Shown here piece after piece: positions 44,061 through 55,319 of a stretch of DNA of 64,000 bases. The DNA lies in NCBI GenBank assembly GCA_963854835.1, contig OY978525.1, positions 115,705,018 through 115,769,017 of the forward strand. The letters run 5' to 3'. This DNA comes from Megamerina dolium (taxonomy: Eukaryota > Arthropoda > Insecta > Diptera > Megamerinidae). Position 1 is the first letter of the stretch. Every line of letters starts with the position of its first letter. The notes beneath the pieces were generated by a model that was given only the letters and a program-made list of their open reading frames with translations, had not been told where the DNA came from and made no database searches. The position numbers and the translations under genes were made by a program.

Positions 44061-45470
44061 ATAATACTTATTTAGAGAGGACTCATGAGTATGTTTGAAA
44101 TAAAAAATTTTTGCCAATAAAAACAATTTTGAATTTTATTTCAAACTTCTAATCATTGGATGCTCAGAAATTCCCAGCTACAAGATATTCCTCATTAAAC
44201 TTTCTGTCTTTTTTTTGGACTTTTAAATAAAAAAGTTAAACCAAATTTCCCGATGTTGTGATTCATAAATATGATTGAGTAATCATATGAGCAATTCTTT
44301 CTTTCTTAGTAGCATATTTCTAAATTACAAATTTCTCATGCAGTCCATTCATTATTTTCATGTTATTCATATAAGTATCTGCTTATGATTCTGACCTTAA
44401 GAACTGTTCATATTCATATTCATTATTTCCAATGGTTCACACACACAGAGCTTATTAATTCAGCATATTTCATTGGATTAATGTTGATCATTTTATTTTT
44501 ACAATTGTCATGATACTAGTCTATACTACCAACATACACTAATCATAATCAAATGCCTATACAATATTATATGTATGAGTACAAAAAATGAGTATGAGTA
44601 TGAGTACTATAACAAATATCCATTTAATACCCACTGAAAAAGAAAAGCAAATCCTAAAATCACTAATAAAATAGGTCAACTATTTAATCGACTTACTACA
44701 TATATGGATGTGGGCATATGTGTATGTACGAGTATATAAAATCAAATAATCTTTTAGAGGCAATGGATAAATATTTCATACAAAGAAACAAATTGCCAAA
44801 TCATCATATGTGATACGATAGTCAGCAAGTAACATTTGCATGAACAATGCTAACAATAATCAGATGATGAGTATATGCAGCCTGCCAGCATTATTGTATA
44901 CTCAAATACTCACATATAAATTACAATATACAAGGAAACAATTGTCAATTGTCATTATACGTAATGTAATCCACCAACATAACAAAATAAGACCAAATCA
45001 TATTTGTAATAATGAAATGGGGTGGGAGTGGACAAATGCCTAAATATGAATAACAAAATGTGAATTATGAAATAACAAATTAATAAAATCCGCAACGGAA
45101 ATGAAATTCATATATAACAAATAACAAATGAAAAAGTCACAAATCTATGAGAGTAATACGAAAGACTTCCAGCAACGCTTTGTTTAAGAATATGTATAAA
45201 TATATATAGTACATAATTTCTTCGAAATTGAAGCTTCATATCAGCCCGATGTACTGTACATATTTACGACTGCGGCTGCTGTTGTTATTGTGTGTGATTA
45301 TGACAAGCACAACTGTCAAAAACTGCGAAAAACTATTAATCAAAATAATTTCACATCATTTTGAAATTTTTCGTTGGGCTCGCTTTTATGGTTTTTCAAT
45401 TTTGCAACGGAAATACTGTAAACATAATAAATTTTGTTAATTTGTAATTTGTAAATACAGTGATGTCCAT
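44061..45470. other. AT-rich non-coding stretch
   Basis: No gene recognised. GAGTATGAGTATGAGTA repeats lie near 44576-44603. Frames of about 67-70 codons (44840, 45228) lack motifs. Confidence 0.5.
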
Positions 45471-45599
45471 ATAAATCGCACATTTGCGCTACGCACAATA
45501 TTTTTCAATTTTCCCCCCTTATTGAATTACTATTTAACTTTATATTTTAGAGGAAACATAATTCCGAAATAAATATTCCTGAAATAGCACGTTAGTAGA

Positions 45600-45935
45600 A
45601 TATTTTTTTTTTATTTTCGATACGATTTTGAAAATTTAGTAATGAAAATGTTATCATACAGGGGTGTATTTGCCCCATCTAGGCGGCTAAAATTATTTTG
45701 ATGAAATTTTGTGGCATTTATAAGCGTAAATTTGTAAAATTTATTATTATTATTTTTATTTTCGAGGCTATTTTAAAAATTTAGTAATGAAAATGTTACC
45801 ACACAGGGGTGTATTGAGCCGATCTAGGTGGTGAAAATTATTTTTGATGAAATTTTTTATGTGAACTGTCAAGAAACGACTTATTGTGGGCATTTAAAAT
45901 TGTAAATTTGTAAAAACAAGTAAAAATAGAGAGGT
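45600..45935. repeat. Two-copy tandem duplication, ~146-bp unit
   Basis: Two units, from about 45613 and 45759, share AAAATTTAGTAATGAAAATG, ACAGGGGTGTATT, ATCTAGG and AAAATTATTTT. The second unit has an insertion (about 45858-45888). The origin is unknown and there is no coding potential. Confidence 0.8.
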
Positions 45936-46062
45936 CCAAGTTTTATTAAAGGGATATCCTGAACAATTAATTGAGATTATTTTATTGCTAATAACCTCAT
46001 ACTTCCTACGAGTCAAATTGGCTTCAATGAACATCGTGACAGTATCCAACATTTATATTTGT

Positions 46063-46559
46063 TTAGAATATTTGCAGTTGGTTTGAATCTGATGAACTTG
46101 ATGAAAAAGTTATTAAACTAAGGACTTCGGCAGCGCTTCTAATTTCAGCTGACTGTAATCGAATTTGAGGTGCTACAGTTAAGTCTATCGTATCACTGCA
46201 GTTATGTGAGGTTTCCGTTTTACGTCTTTTGGCTCTATTGCTTGATTCATTCAAAAGCTTGGTAGGCCATCCATGATCTATTGCTCATTAAATTTAACGA
46301 AAGCACTCGTTTTTGAATTTTTTGTAAAACTATTTTTTAATAAAGTCATATCTTCTTCAGAATAGTTTCGCGATTTCAGCTTAATGATGATATTTTCAAG
46401 TTCATGGAAACCCGTAAGACAGCTCCATGAACTATATACTTGATCTTCGAAAATCCTAGTTTTGGAAACAGTAAATATTCTAAACTCTTTTAAACGAAAT
46501 GCGGTTCGAAACAGTTTGCAATATTTCAAGAGTGTAATAGTAAAGTCGAGTCCAACCAA
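46063..46559 (-). pseudogene. Unrecognised decayed protein-coding sequence, probably transposon-derived
   Basis: Two neighbouring minus-strand frames. The upstream one (46278-46559, 93 codons) reads MVGLDFTITLLKYCKLFRTA and later SWSCLTGFHELENIIIKLKS. The downstream one (46063-46254) continues, after a frame change, with WPTKLLNESSNRAKRRKTET and PQIRLQSAEIRSAAEVLSLI. The basic RAKRRKT stretch followed by a short acidic/serine-rich tail looks like real coding sequence, with normal amino-acid mix compared with nearby chance frames. It reminds me of a repeated insect/cnidarian protein family with a G(R)P..F.ELS.R.KRRKT motif, but I cannot name it. A host pseudogene is the alternative. Confidence 0.4.
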
Positions 46560-46599
46560 TCCGAAATATGTAATTTAAGGAAACATGCTGAAGAATCGC

Positions 46600-47255
46600 T
46601 TATTTGAAAGTTTTGAGCAAAATATACCATTTAGGAATGAGGATTTTTTCTAAAAGTACTATAAACTACAATATCTTGTACCCGCGAGCACCGACATGCA
46701 CAACACCAACCCACATCCCACCCCGACATACATTTTTCATTCTTCTCAATCTTCCTGTCAAAACACACTTCTTCGGTACACCCTGTATATTTAATCGAAA
46801 TCAGTACAATACAGTAAAATACAATACATTTTACAATAATTACAAAAATAATGTAATTTATTAAGATATTCTATTCTGTTAACCCTATGCAGAAAAAAAA
46901 AGGATTTGAAAATTCACATTCTGCGCTGTAAGCATTGCACCAAAGAAATTATAAAAATATTAAAAATTGTGACAGAATACAAAAGATCAATTTCAAAAAC
47001 AGCTAGAATGCTCTAAGAGAGATTATAAATCCATATAACATACAGTAAGAAAGACCAGATCGCACTGATCAATATAATTTTTCACAGGACAAGACGCAGT
47101 CCTCCTGTTCTCATGTCCTGTGAAATAAAAATCCATTTTAGGACGGAAAATTCTTCACTAATAAAAGACATTTTTTAAAATTTAATTTAAATTGACATAA
47201 AGTAAACACCAAGGGTCTTGAACTGAAGAAAATTTTAAACAGATTATTTGCAGTA
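46600..47255. other. AT-rich non-coding with an inverted repeat
   Basis: No gene seen. A 12-bp inverted repeat TTTCACAGGACA at 47080-47091 pairs with 47114-47125 across a 22-nt loop. A CACC/CCCAC-rich patch lies at 46690-46730 and a CACCCTGTATA motif at about 46777. Confidence 0.5.
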
Positions 47256-47261
47256 AAATAG

Positions 47262-47590
47262 GTTAAGTTAGATTATTTTGGCTGCCCTATCTCTGGGAGG
47301 ACCCACTAAGCTCAGGGTCATTGTGATATCACCGAGCTTCTCTTTCGATAATCTTGTGTAATTGTGATAATTTAAGACAGTTTTAGTAGGGATCTACTTA
47401 TATTAGCCCATTCCGAACGGCAGAACCCTTGTGACATCACTTTAACTTAGTTTTGTCACAGATTTTAGAAGCTCTTTTAAGAAGCATTTTTGGCAAATTG
47501 TTATTGCCGAAAAATTGCCAACTCTTGGCGACAGAAAAATCTTTTCGATATTAAATTTTGTTATGCTTCAGCTGGGGACCGTGCCCTAAC
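47262..47590 (-). mobile_element. tRNA-derived SINE, copy 6 (type B tail, 5'-truncated)
   Basis: Minus-strand SINE body (reverse complement of TTCCGAACGGCAGAACCCTT and of TTTTCGATATTAAATTTTG). Its head is lost beyond the B-box end (GGGGACCGTGCCC). Its 3' side matches the alternative tail of copy 3 (GATATCACAATG, GGGTCCTCCCAGAGA) and ends in a CTAACTTAACC repeat instead of ATTTATTT. No clear TSD. Diverged, hence older than copies 1, 5 and 7. Confidence 0.82.
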
Positions 47591-47968
47591 ATGACTATAA
47601 GATTTTTTATTTTTGCAAAATTCTATCATGAAGTTATGAATATAATTTCAAATTTCTACTTATTTATTGAATACAAAAATTCTACAATTAAAGCAAAATA
47701 TTTTACTTAAACGTTGTTAAAGTCAAGCAGAAGGCGCATGTTAAGCAAAAGTGAAGATATTCGTGTTATTATTATGTACTCTCAAAGTAATCTCAAAGTA
47801 AAGCTTAAATATACATAAAATTACAAATAGAAGGAATTTGAAAGGCTGAATTTTATCATTTTATTTTTTCAAAAATACAATATCAATGTGAACATCATAT
47901 CTTAAAAATTTATAATTATTTTTTGTAATATGTTATGTTATTTGAAGTGTATAAGAAGGTTTTATATT
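47591..47968. other. AT-rich spacer
   Basis: No feature recognised between the SINE and the LINE C-terminal fragment. Confidence 0.4.
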
Positions 47969-48156
47969 CGGAACCCGCCGGTGGATGACGCAGAAGAGGA
48001 AGACCTAACCTTCGGTGGAAAGACCAAGTACTGAAGAATTTGTCAGCGCTAGGAATTTCAAACTGGGGCCAACTAATGAACAAAGAAACTGGCTGGCATG
48101 CTAGATTCGGTCTAAATCGATTTGCGGTTGTAATGGCCACATACGTAAGTAAGTAA
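47969..48156 (+). pseudogene. Short C-terminal end of a LINE ORF2 (GRPxxRWxDxV motif)
   Basis: After a stop near 47984 the plus strand has an open frame to a TAA at 48154-48156. It reads RRRGRPNLRWKDQVLKNLSA, then LGISNWGQLMNKETGWHAR, then FAVVMATYVSK. RGRPxLRWxDxVxxDLxxLGIxxW is the very last part of many insect LINE (RTE-like) ORF2 proteins. About 55 codons remain, consistent with a strongly 5'-truncated insertion. It belongs to the same broad class as 7235-7600 and 16477-16851. Confidence 0.72.
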
Positions 48157-48159
48157 ATG

Positions 48160-50130
48160 GTATTTGCACTTAATGAAAAGCCAAATATTATACTGAAAGA
48201 AGTTTCTTTTTAAAAAATATTATTAGTTTTTCTTTAAAATTCCTTATTTATACGAACACCACTGTACTGTATAGTACAGCTACATGCGGGTATATGGATA
48301 TGCTTATAAATAATGAAATTATCAGTATCGTATTTAAAAGGAGTGAATGTTAAGTAATTGAAATATTGAATATTTATTTGTTTAATTGGATTAATAATAA
48401 ATATGTATATATATATATAACATAGTTACATAAAAACGTCTATAGATACACAAAAAAAAAAAAATATCATTCTATATGTTGTAAAGGAATTCAAAATTGC
48501 ACTAACTTTAAATATTGAAAATAATTTTTTCTTAAAATATTAATTTTTGTCATAATGTTGAACATGTTTTTGTTTAGCTACAAGCTATTAACTAATCTAA
48601 TAAATTATACAAACAAAAAAAAATATTACAAAATTTCAATTGATTTAATGAAAAATTCAAAAATAAAAAATAATCCAAGTTTGAATAGTAAATTACAAAC
48701 AATATAGATATTTTCAACAACCAATTACTAAAAATTAATTTTTAATAATAGATTTATCCATTTATAAATACCAATACACAATAATGTTAAAACAAAAAAT
48801 AAAAAAAAATGTTTTTTTTTTTGTCAACAATCATCAATTATTCAAAAATTCAATGAACACAATAATATCGTGCATGCAACATTTGCCTACATAATAAAGC
48901 TGTCAATCAATTTGTTATAATAAAATAACTTAATTAAAATCGAAAAAATAAAAACAAATATACTGTGTGTGTGGTAATGAAGTGTGACAATATACAATAA
49001 GACCCCCATTGGTATACAATTTTTTATAGTACCTACGTAGCAATTTGACTGTATGAAAGTACAATACTCGTATATAAAAAAAAAATTATATAAAAATTAA
49101 TTTCCGAAGACAGGAAATATTGTATTATTATCTTTTATTTTTAGTATACACATATATACACACACACACACATGAATATAGTTTTTTGTTATGAATTTAT
49201 TGATTAGATCATAATGTACGAAATTTTTATATAACTAAAAATTTTGAATAAAAACCGAACGAGCATATTGCAACTGCCAAATGCAAAAGAAATAATAAAA
49301 ACAGAACAGCAGCAACAAACAAAGTTATTATAATAATAACCATAAGTAGCGATAACTGATCGCACCATACATTCGTTATAAATGGACATGGGTTAGTGAC
49401 CGCACATATTGTTTCTTTGTATACCCGCCATGATGATCAAGCACGTATGAATAAAAAGATCTTTGTGATGTGATAAAAATTAAATTGAAATGTTTTACAA
49501 ACAGTTGCGGGGGAAAAAAAAGCGCCAGCATTATTAATCAACACACCTTGTCGCTGTTTTAATTTTTGCAAAATACTCGTACTACTTACGCACGATCACT
49601 AAACAAGATCACATTACATACTAAAGTATGATATACTATTATGATAAGTGTGGATTGCATATAATTTTATGATTATTACATAATAAAAACCTGTTATGAG
49701 TATGATTATGATTATTAGTGTTATTGTTACAAATTATAAATGTGCATGGTGGGTGTATAAATTTTTAATTTTATAAGTAGATCAGTATGATGTGTGAATT
49801 GTAAAGATATATCACATATTAAAGAAGCACAAAATAAGCGCAGTACTCTGAAAAAATGTACTAAAATAACAAATTTATTATTATTATCACAGTGGTTAAT
49901 AATGATGCAATGCTGTGTATTTGATACCGACTTTAAATACCCAACTCAAAGTTGAGTAAACTGAAAAATATGCTTTTAAGCAAACACTTCAAACAGTAAG
50001 CATTTGCTATAAAAGATTTCTGAAAATGTTTTATATGGAAATAATGCTAAATTATGGTTTCCCCTCCAGTCTTCAGGCTCTATGATGATTTCTATGGAAA
50101 ACTCATGAAGACGGTAGAAATATATACAAG
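48160..50130. other. AT-rich non-coding stretch
   Basis: No gene recognised. A TATA array lies at about 48403-48420 and A-runs at about 48450, 48615 and 48803. A CA array (about 49156-49170) and many ATAATA patches follow. This is the longest part of the window with no visible transposon. Confidence 0.5.
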
Positions 50131-50135
50131 TAATA

Positions 50136-50828
50136 GGTGTACAAATAAATTTTGTCATGTGAAGTTGATTGCATTAAAAAACATGAACGCATCCATTTTG
50201 TCCATCGATTTTTTGGGTATTTGTAGCTTAGTCATAGCTGTTTATATGACATAAGTTTCAGTCGTTTTTAAATTGTCATACAGTGTGTGTCATTTTTATA
50301 CGAGAAGGATGGTCGATAAGCAACATTCACGCCATCAGCAACATTTATTCTATTTTCAAATACGAAAAAAAAAGTACTGCTGAAGCTGTGAAATTGATTT
50401 CTTCGGATTTAGGTGAAAATTATGTGAATTCTAGAACAGTACAAAGATGGTGCCCAAAATTTCGTGACAATAATTTTTACCTTGAGGATGATTCACGTAC
50501 CGGTGCGTACAGCAAAAATAAACTGAGGAACTCATCTTCTCCTTAAACTGGGAAGTACGTCAGTATGCGGCATATTCTCCAGACTTAGCTCCTTCCTAGT
50601 CCATTTTTTCAAAATTGAAGATGTTCGAAAATAGCTCAAATGTTCGAAAATGTTGCTTCAAAATCACCAAGTTTCAATCGCGGCGGGATCCATCATCTAC
50701 CCTATCGATAAATGGCAAAATATCATAGATAGTAATGGCGAATATTTCGTTATTAAGCTTTGTTACAATTATGTTTTTAATAAAGATGGAATTCATGAAA
50801 CACATGACAGAATTTATTTGTACACTGG
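50136..50828 (+). mobile_element. Deletion-derived mariner, family F copy 2
   Basis: 693-bp element, TA at about 50134-50135 and 50829-50830, TIRs GTGTACAAATAAATT(T/C)TGTC. The plus strand reads STAEAVKLISSDLGENYVNS, then RTVQRWCPKFRDNNFYLEDD and SRTGAYS. It then crosses the same deletion junction as copy 1, into sequence just before the third-Asp motif (CATATTCTCCAGACTTAGCT, about 50571-50590). The first two catalytic regions are absent. Shared blocks across the junction (CACGTACCGGTGCGTAC, GGAACTCATCTTCT) show common ancestry of the deletion. Confidence 0.85.
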
Positions 50829-50950
50829 TAAGACATTTCATTTACGCACCCAAAACTCAACGAAGTTCAATACCACAAAAAGTATTTGCCAACATTGAAT
50901 TTCTGAACAACTTCCAAACGAACTACCCGTTTATAAAAAATCTCCTTACA

Positions 50951-52219
50951 GTCGGCTGGGGCCGACCAAACTATACCCTGCATATGTAGATTTATATATA
51001 AAAAGTTTACTCGAATATCCAACTTTTCTTTTATTTCCACTTTTCGAGAAACAATTTTTGCATATACTACTAATTTACACCCGAAATATGGTTGACTTTG
51101 ACGAAGTAAAAGGATTTTAAGATAATTCCGAGGCTTAGTATGGGAGCTATATAAAAAGTGGGCGTGGCTTATCACTTTCTAGTAAATCCAATAAATTTTT
51201 CAATGTTAATCCACACCTTAAATTTGGTGTCCTACGTTGAATAGTTTCTAAGTCATGGTGGTTAACATTTTTGTTTAATTTCCTCAACTTTGTATGGGAG
51301 CCCCAATAAGAAGTGGGCGTGGTACGCTGATTTTCTGCCAGATTTTTGCCGACTACGATATTAATTTAAGTGTCAATTGTGGTTATTCTAGACAGAAGAT
51401 TGCCGAAGTTACAGCTGTTTCAATTTAAAATTTGTATGGGGGCTACGATAAACACTGGGCGTGGTGCGCCCATTTTCTGTGAGCCTAGTTGCTCGTACAA
51501 TACTAATTCACACCTTAAATCTCGTTATTCTACGCTGAATAGTTTGCAAGTTATAACCGGTAACATTTTTTTTAATTTCCGCAACTTTGTATGGGAGACC
51601 CAAAAAGGAGTGGACGTGGCACATTGATTTTCTGCCATATTATTTCTGACTGCCGTGTTAATCTAAGTGTCAATTATGGTTATTCTAGACAGAAGATTGT
51701 AGAAGTTACAGCAGTTTCAATTTAAAAGAAGTACAGACACTTTGTATGGGAGCTACGCTAGAAAGTAGGCGTGGCTCACCCACTTTTGGCGAGGTTATAT
51801 AGTAGTATAATATAACTCTATGTGCCAAATATTGTTGTCCCAAGTGGTATATTATGTGAGTTATAGCAAGTTAAAGATTTTGAAAATTTCGAGGTTAGTC
51901 GCTTTGAATGCTTGGTGTGGGCGTGGTTATTGACCGATCATGCCCAATATCAATCCCCTCCGTACCCTTGGATCATAGATTACTTATGCCAAATTTCATC
52001 GAAATAGCTCCATATTTACTCAAGTTATCGTGCGAACCAGCCAGGTGACAGACAGACGGACGGACGGACGGACGGACGGACGGACATCGTTAAATCGAAA
52101 ATTTAATCGACGCTGATCACGAATATATATCCATGTCTATATCTCCGGAGATTCCTTCAAGTGGACACAAACATCTGACCGAAATGAATATACCATGCAT
52201 ATTGCATTATGCAGGGTAT
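50951..52219. repeat. mini-me/Helentron-like non-autonomous repeat with internal ~300-bp tandem units
   Basis: Starts with a small hairpin GTCGGC-TGGG-GCCGAC (50951-50966). The two ends carry inverted TACCCTGCATA motifs (about 50973 and 52210-52219). Inside, blocks like TTTGTATGGGAGC and GTGGGCGTGG recur near 51135, 51290, 51430, 51585, 51740 and 51910, with alternate ones about 295-305 bp apart. Near the right end is a microsatellite of RGAC units (52046-52086), then a stretch ending GCAGGGTATAAAAA. An (RGAC)n tract near the end of a non-coding element is what is described for fly mini-me elements, which belong to the DINE-1/Helentron group. That assignment is inference. Confidence 0.65.
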
Positions 52220-52227
52220 AAAAATGA

Positions 52228-53510
52228 TCACCTGTTATCGATTAGATTTCGGCAATTTTTGGATAGAGCCATTATTCCATCTTCGTTGAACTTCTGTGGA
52301 ATCTGGCCGAAAAATGTCGACAAGTGATTTGCGAAATCATTTTTAGACTGCAAGATATTTTCCCAGTAGCGAGTTTTCAAGTGACCTGAATATATGATAG
52401 TATGAAGGTGCAACGTCAGGACTGTATGATGAACGGACTGAAACTTCTCTACCAAGGCTATACAGTTTTCCCTAGGACACCAAAAACGATAGTATCCTCA
52501 CTTTGTTCCGTGGAAAGATCATTTCTTATAATTAAATAAAAATAAATATGCTGCACTTAAAGCCCCAAAGGGCTCATTGGCCGAACTTCTCTTCCATTAT
52601 TGTTGTGCGTCTTAAATTTTGGACAATATTAGAAGGGACCTACTTATTTTAGCCGGTTCCGAACGGCAGAACATTTGTGACATCACTTTTTCTGAGCTTT
52701 GTCACAGAGTTCTTTTAGACGCTTTATCATGGCAAGTTGTTACTGTCGGAAGAATTGCCAATTGCTTGCCGACAGGTGGGTACCGTTCGAAAGAAAAATC
52801 TTTTCGATATTAAATTTGTTATGCATCAGCCGGGTATTGAACCACGACCTACAGATCAGAAAGCGAACACACTAACCACTGAGCTACGGCACCCACAAAT
52901 CATTTCTTATGGTTTTGTAAAATCTGGTTGCTTTTGCTTAATTACTTCGCTCACTTTAGAGTTCCGAATCGGTGGTCGCCCAGGCTGGAGCTACTAGTAA
53001 TAGATAACTCCCTTCCATTCCCTCCAGCAATTCGACGTTACCTTCTTATTCGTCTATCCTGATGTATATGATCGCCTCTTCCACAACCGTTTTTGCTGCA
53101 CATTGCAGAGCGTGATCCATTTCTCATCAATGGTAACCACTCGTTTCAGAAGATGTATGTTTTACAGTCGCTTAGTTCAAGTTCAAGAAAATTTTTCTCA
53201 CTCATACGGCATCGACTTATCAAACTTATCTTGACGAATCCAGCCTCTCGCAAATGATTTTAAGCAGTTTTCTGACCAATTTTATAACCTCTGTGATATC
53301 ATAAATGATTGCATGTGGATCTTCGCCGGGTTTTTATAGATTTTTGACGCATTTTTTGCGTGATTGGACTTCCAGACCAAAGTGCATCTTTGACATTCAA
53401 ATCCCAAGAACGAAATCATTTGAACCAATGTTGTACCGCATTTTGTCCATATACTCTCCAAATGTTTCCACACGAGGGCGTTACTCTTGTGACCCAATAT
53501 CAATACCAAG
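52228..53510 (-). mobile_element. DD34D mariner relic with nested SINE
   Basis: The minus strand, right to left. A decayed N-terminal part reads QHWFK, stop, FRSWDLNVKDALWSGSP (about 53420-53360). LKRVVTIDEKWITL contains the first catalytic Asp (about 53120). Then KRLWKRR. The SINE 52530-52898 interrupts the central part. The C-terminal frame 52228-52455 reads DFANHLSTFFGQIPQKFNED then GIMALSKNCRNLID, typical of mariner C-termini. The second and third Asp motifs are not readable. TIRs were not identified, so limits are approximate. Confidence 0.72.
52530..52898 (-). mobile_element. tRNA-derived SINE, copy 7 (type A tail)
   Basis: Full-length minus-strand SINE with a perfect 12-bp TSD ATCATTTCTTAT at 52518-52529 and 52899-52910. 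The head (minus strand) reads GGGTGCCGTAGCTCAGTGG, then the GTGGTTCAATACCCGGC B-box region. The 3' end has hairpin AGCCC-TTTG-GGGCT and an ATTTATTTTTATTTAATT tail. Its body is very close to copies 4 and 5, so it is a young insertion. It interrupts a mariner relic. Confidence 0.94.
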
Positions 53511-53514
53511 GTTA

Positions 53515-55030
53515 TTAGCTACTGGTTATGTGCACTAAATCATTTATTTAGTACAAAACGATCAATCCATGGCTAATTTTGTATATGAACAAATTGAAAA
53601 TGAAAAAATATACAAACCAATTATAAGCCAAATGTATGTTTAATGTCATCCCGAAATGTGATTTGCACTTCGATAAGTGACTATAGAAGCTTCCCAGAGA
53701 TCAAATGAAAGCATTTGTTTTTTACATCGATGAAAATTGTTGACGGAGGTCTCAGAATAAAAGCTACGTCCTCAATTATATTTTTAACATCACTTCGCCA
53801 TATAAACAGATTTTCAATACACTCAATTTTAAAATGAAGCTAAGAACAGATCTAAGGAGTTCCTAGAACCCCAACAAAATTCCTAAAATTTTTCAAACAA
53901 CCAACCGATGATACGTCAAATTGAAATGTCAATTTTTGATAATTGTATTTGTTGTTCAGTTTTATTGTTGCTATTAACTAAAATTGACATGTGTCGTTAA
54001 TCAAAATGAAATGCTTCAGCGCAATTGACAATTGTATCATGTTAATGATGATGATGATGATAATGATGATAATGAAAATCGTGAGTAAGAGTATTACGTA
54101 TTATGGGCATGAACAATGCATTTTTTTATAAAAAATTTTACTTTATTAGTAAATTTTTTATTAAAACTGAATAATTTTCCTTTTGTATATCGTTTAACCA
54201 TTTTAATACAAATTCATGTTGCTGCCAACTATATATTGACATTATATACATATTTCGGACATTTAAAAAGTCATTGACCTTAATGCTGACGACTGGGAAT
54301 TTTTGTTTTGCTCTTCTTTTGAGATTTTTTTTTTTTTTTTGGAACATATGCATCATAAATATGAACAACTAAATCCAAAAAAAAAAAAAATAAAAAATGA
54401 AACTAAACTGAGAATATATACAATATTTCACATGTGCGGGTGACAAGCATCACACCATATAATCTAGCAATATGTATGAGACAATTTCATACTCGATGTG
54501 TATGTAGTACATGGTGTACATACTGTATAAGCTTCGCTTCACATGGCAACACATCAGTTCACAACACCATAATCATAGTCGCATCATTTCATATTATGTA
54601 CTATACTTGGCATATCACATGGATTTCATATACGTATGGTAATCAATCATAATCACCAAACGTTGTTGTCATCTATCAGAAATGGTGTCAATGGCGTTAT
54701 TGCTGTTGATATTCTTCAACTCGTTGGTGTCTCGTCGTCGTTGTTGTCAATTTGTTGTTGTTGTTGTTGTTGTTATGCATTTAGATTATTTACATATTTA
54801 TTTTAAAGTCATTTGTACAACAGATTTATATAAAAGAGTTATGGGTTTGTGAACATATGAGTGGTAAATAAAAAATTGTTGTCAATTAAAAATATGTGAC
54901 ATCAAAAGTTAGCATTGTTTAGATATTTGAAGTTATATAATATTTTATTCAATTATTGTTTTTTTTTTTTATTGATTGAATATAATGGAAAAGCTTTTCT
55001 TTCTATTGATTTCTTTGAAAACCCGCGCAT
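53515..55030. other. AT-rich non-coding with GAT and TTG arrays
   Basis: No gene recognised. GAT repeats lie at about 54044-54070, a TTG array at about 54742-54772, and T- and A-runs near 54330 and 54378. Confidence 0.5.
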
Positions 55031-55034
55031 ACTT

Positions 55035-55255
55035 GAAAATGTGCCAATATAAATGGCACTCAATAAGGCTTCGAAGAAAATCTTTTATCGTGTGCATATT
55101 TCTCAATATTGCTGTGTGTATTAAATTTGTAAAATATTGTAAGGCAAATACTTACATTAGCGACTTTCGAAGAGTGGTTTTTCTGAGCTTTGTTGTAGAA
55201 CCCGTTTAGACACTTTCCAATGACAACTTGCCACTGTCATAAAAATTATAATTAT
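55035..55255 (-). mobile_element. tRNA-derived SINE, copy 8, strongly decayed
   Basis: The plus strand follows the reverse complement of the SINE with many substitutions: ATAAATGGCACTCAATAAGG near the tail, GTGTGTATTAAATTTGTAAA in the middle, and TTTTTCTGAGCTTTGTTGTA, then CAACTTGCCACTGTCAT. The head is gone and no TSD is visible. It is an old copy. Confidence 0.75.
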
Positions 55256-55319
55256 CTATTTTACATATTATTTTGTGGTGTAATAACTCAATAATTTGTA
55301 ATCAAAAATCTATAGTATA

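Noticed and set aside
52046..52086. CRISPR-like or regulatory array
   Set aside because: It is a simple RGAC tetranucleotide microsatellite without spacers.
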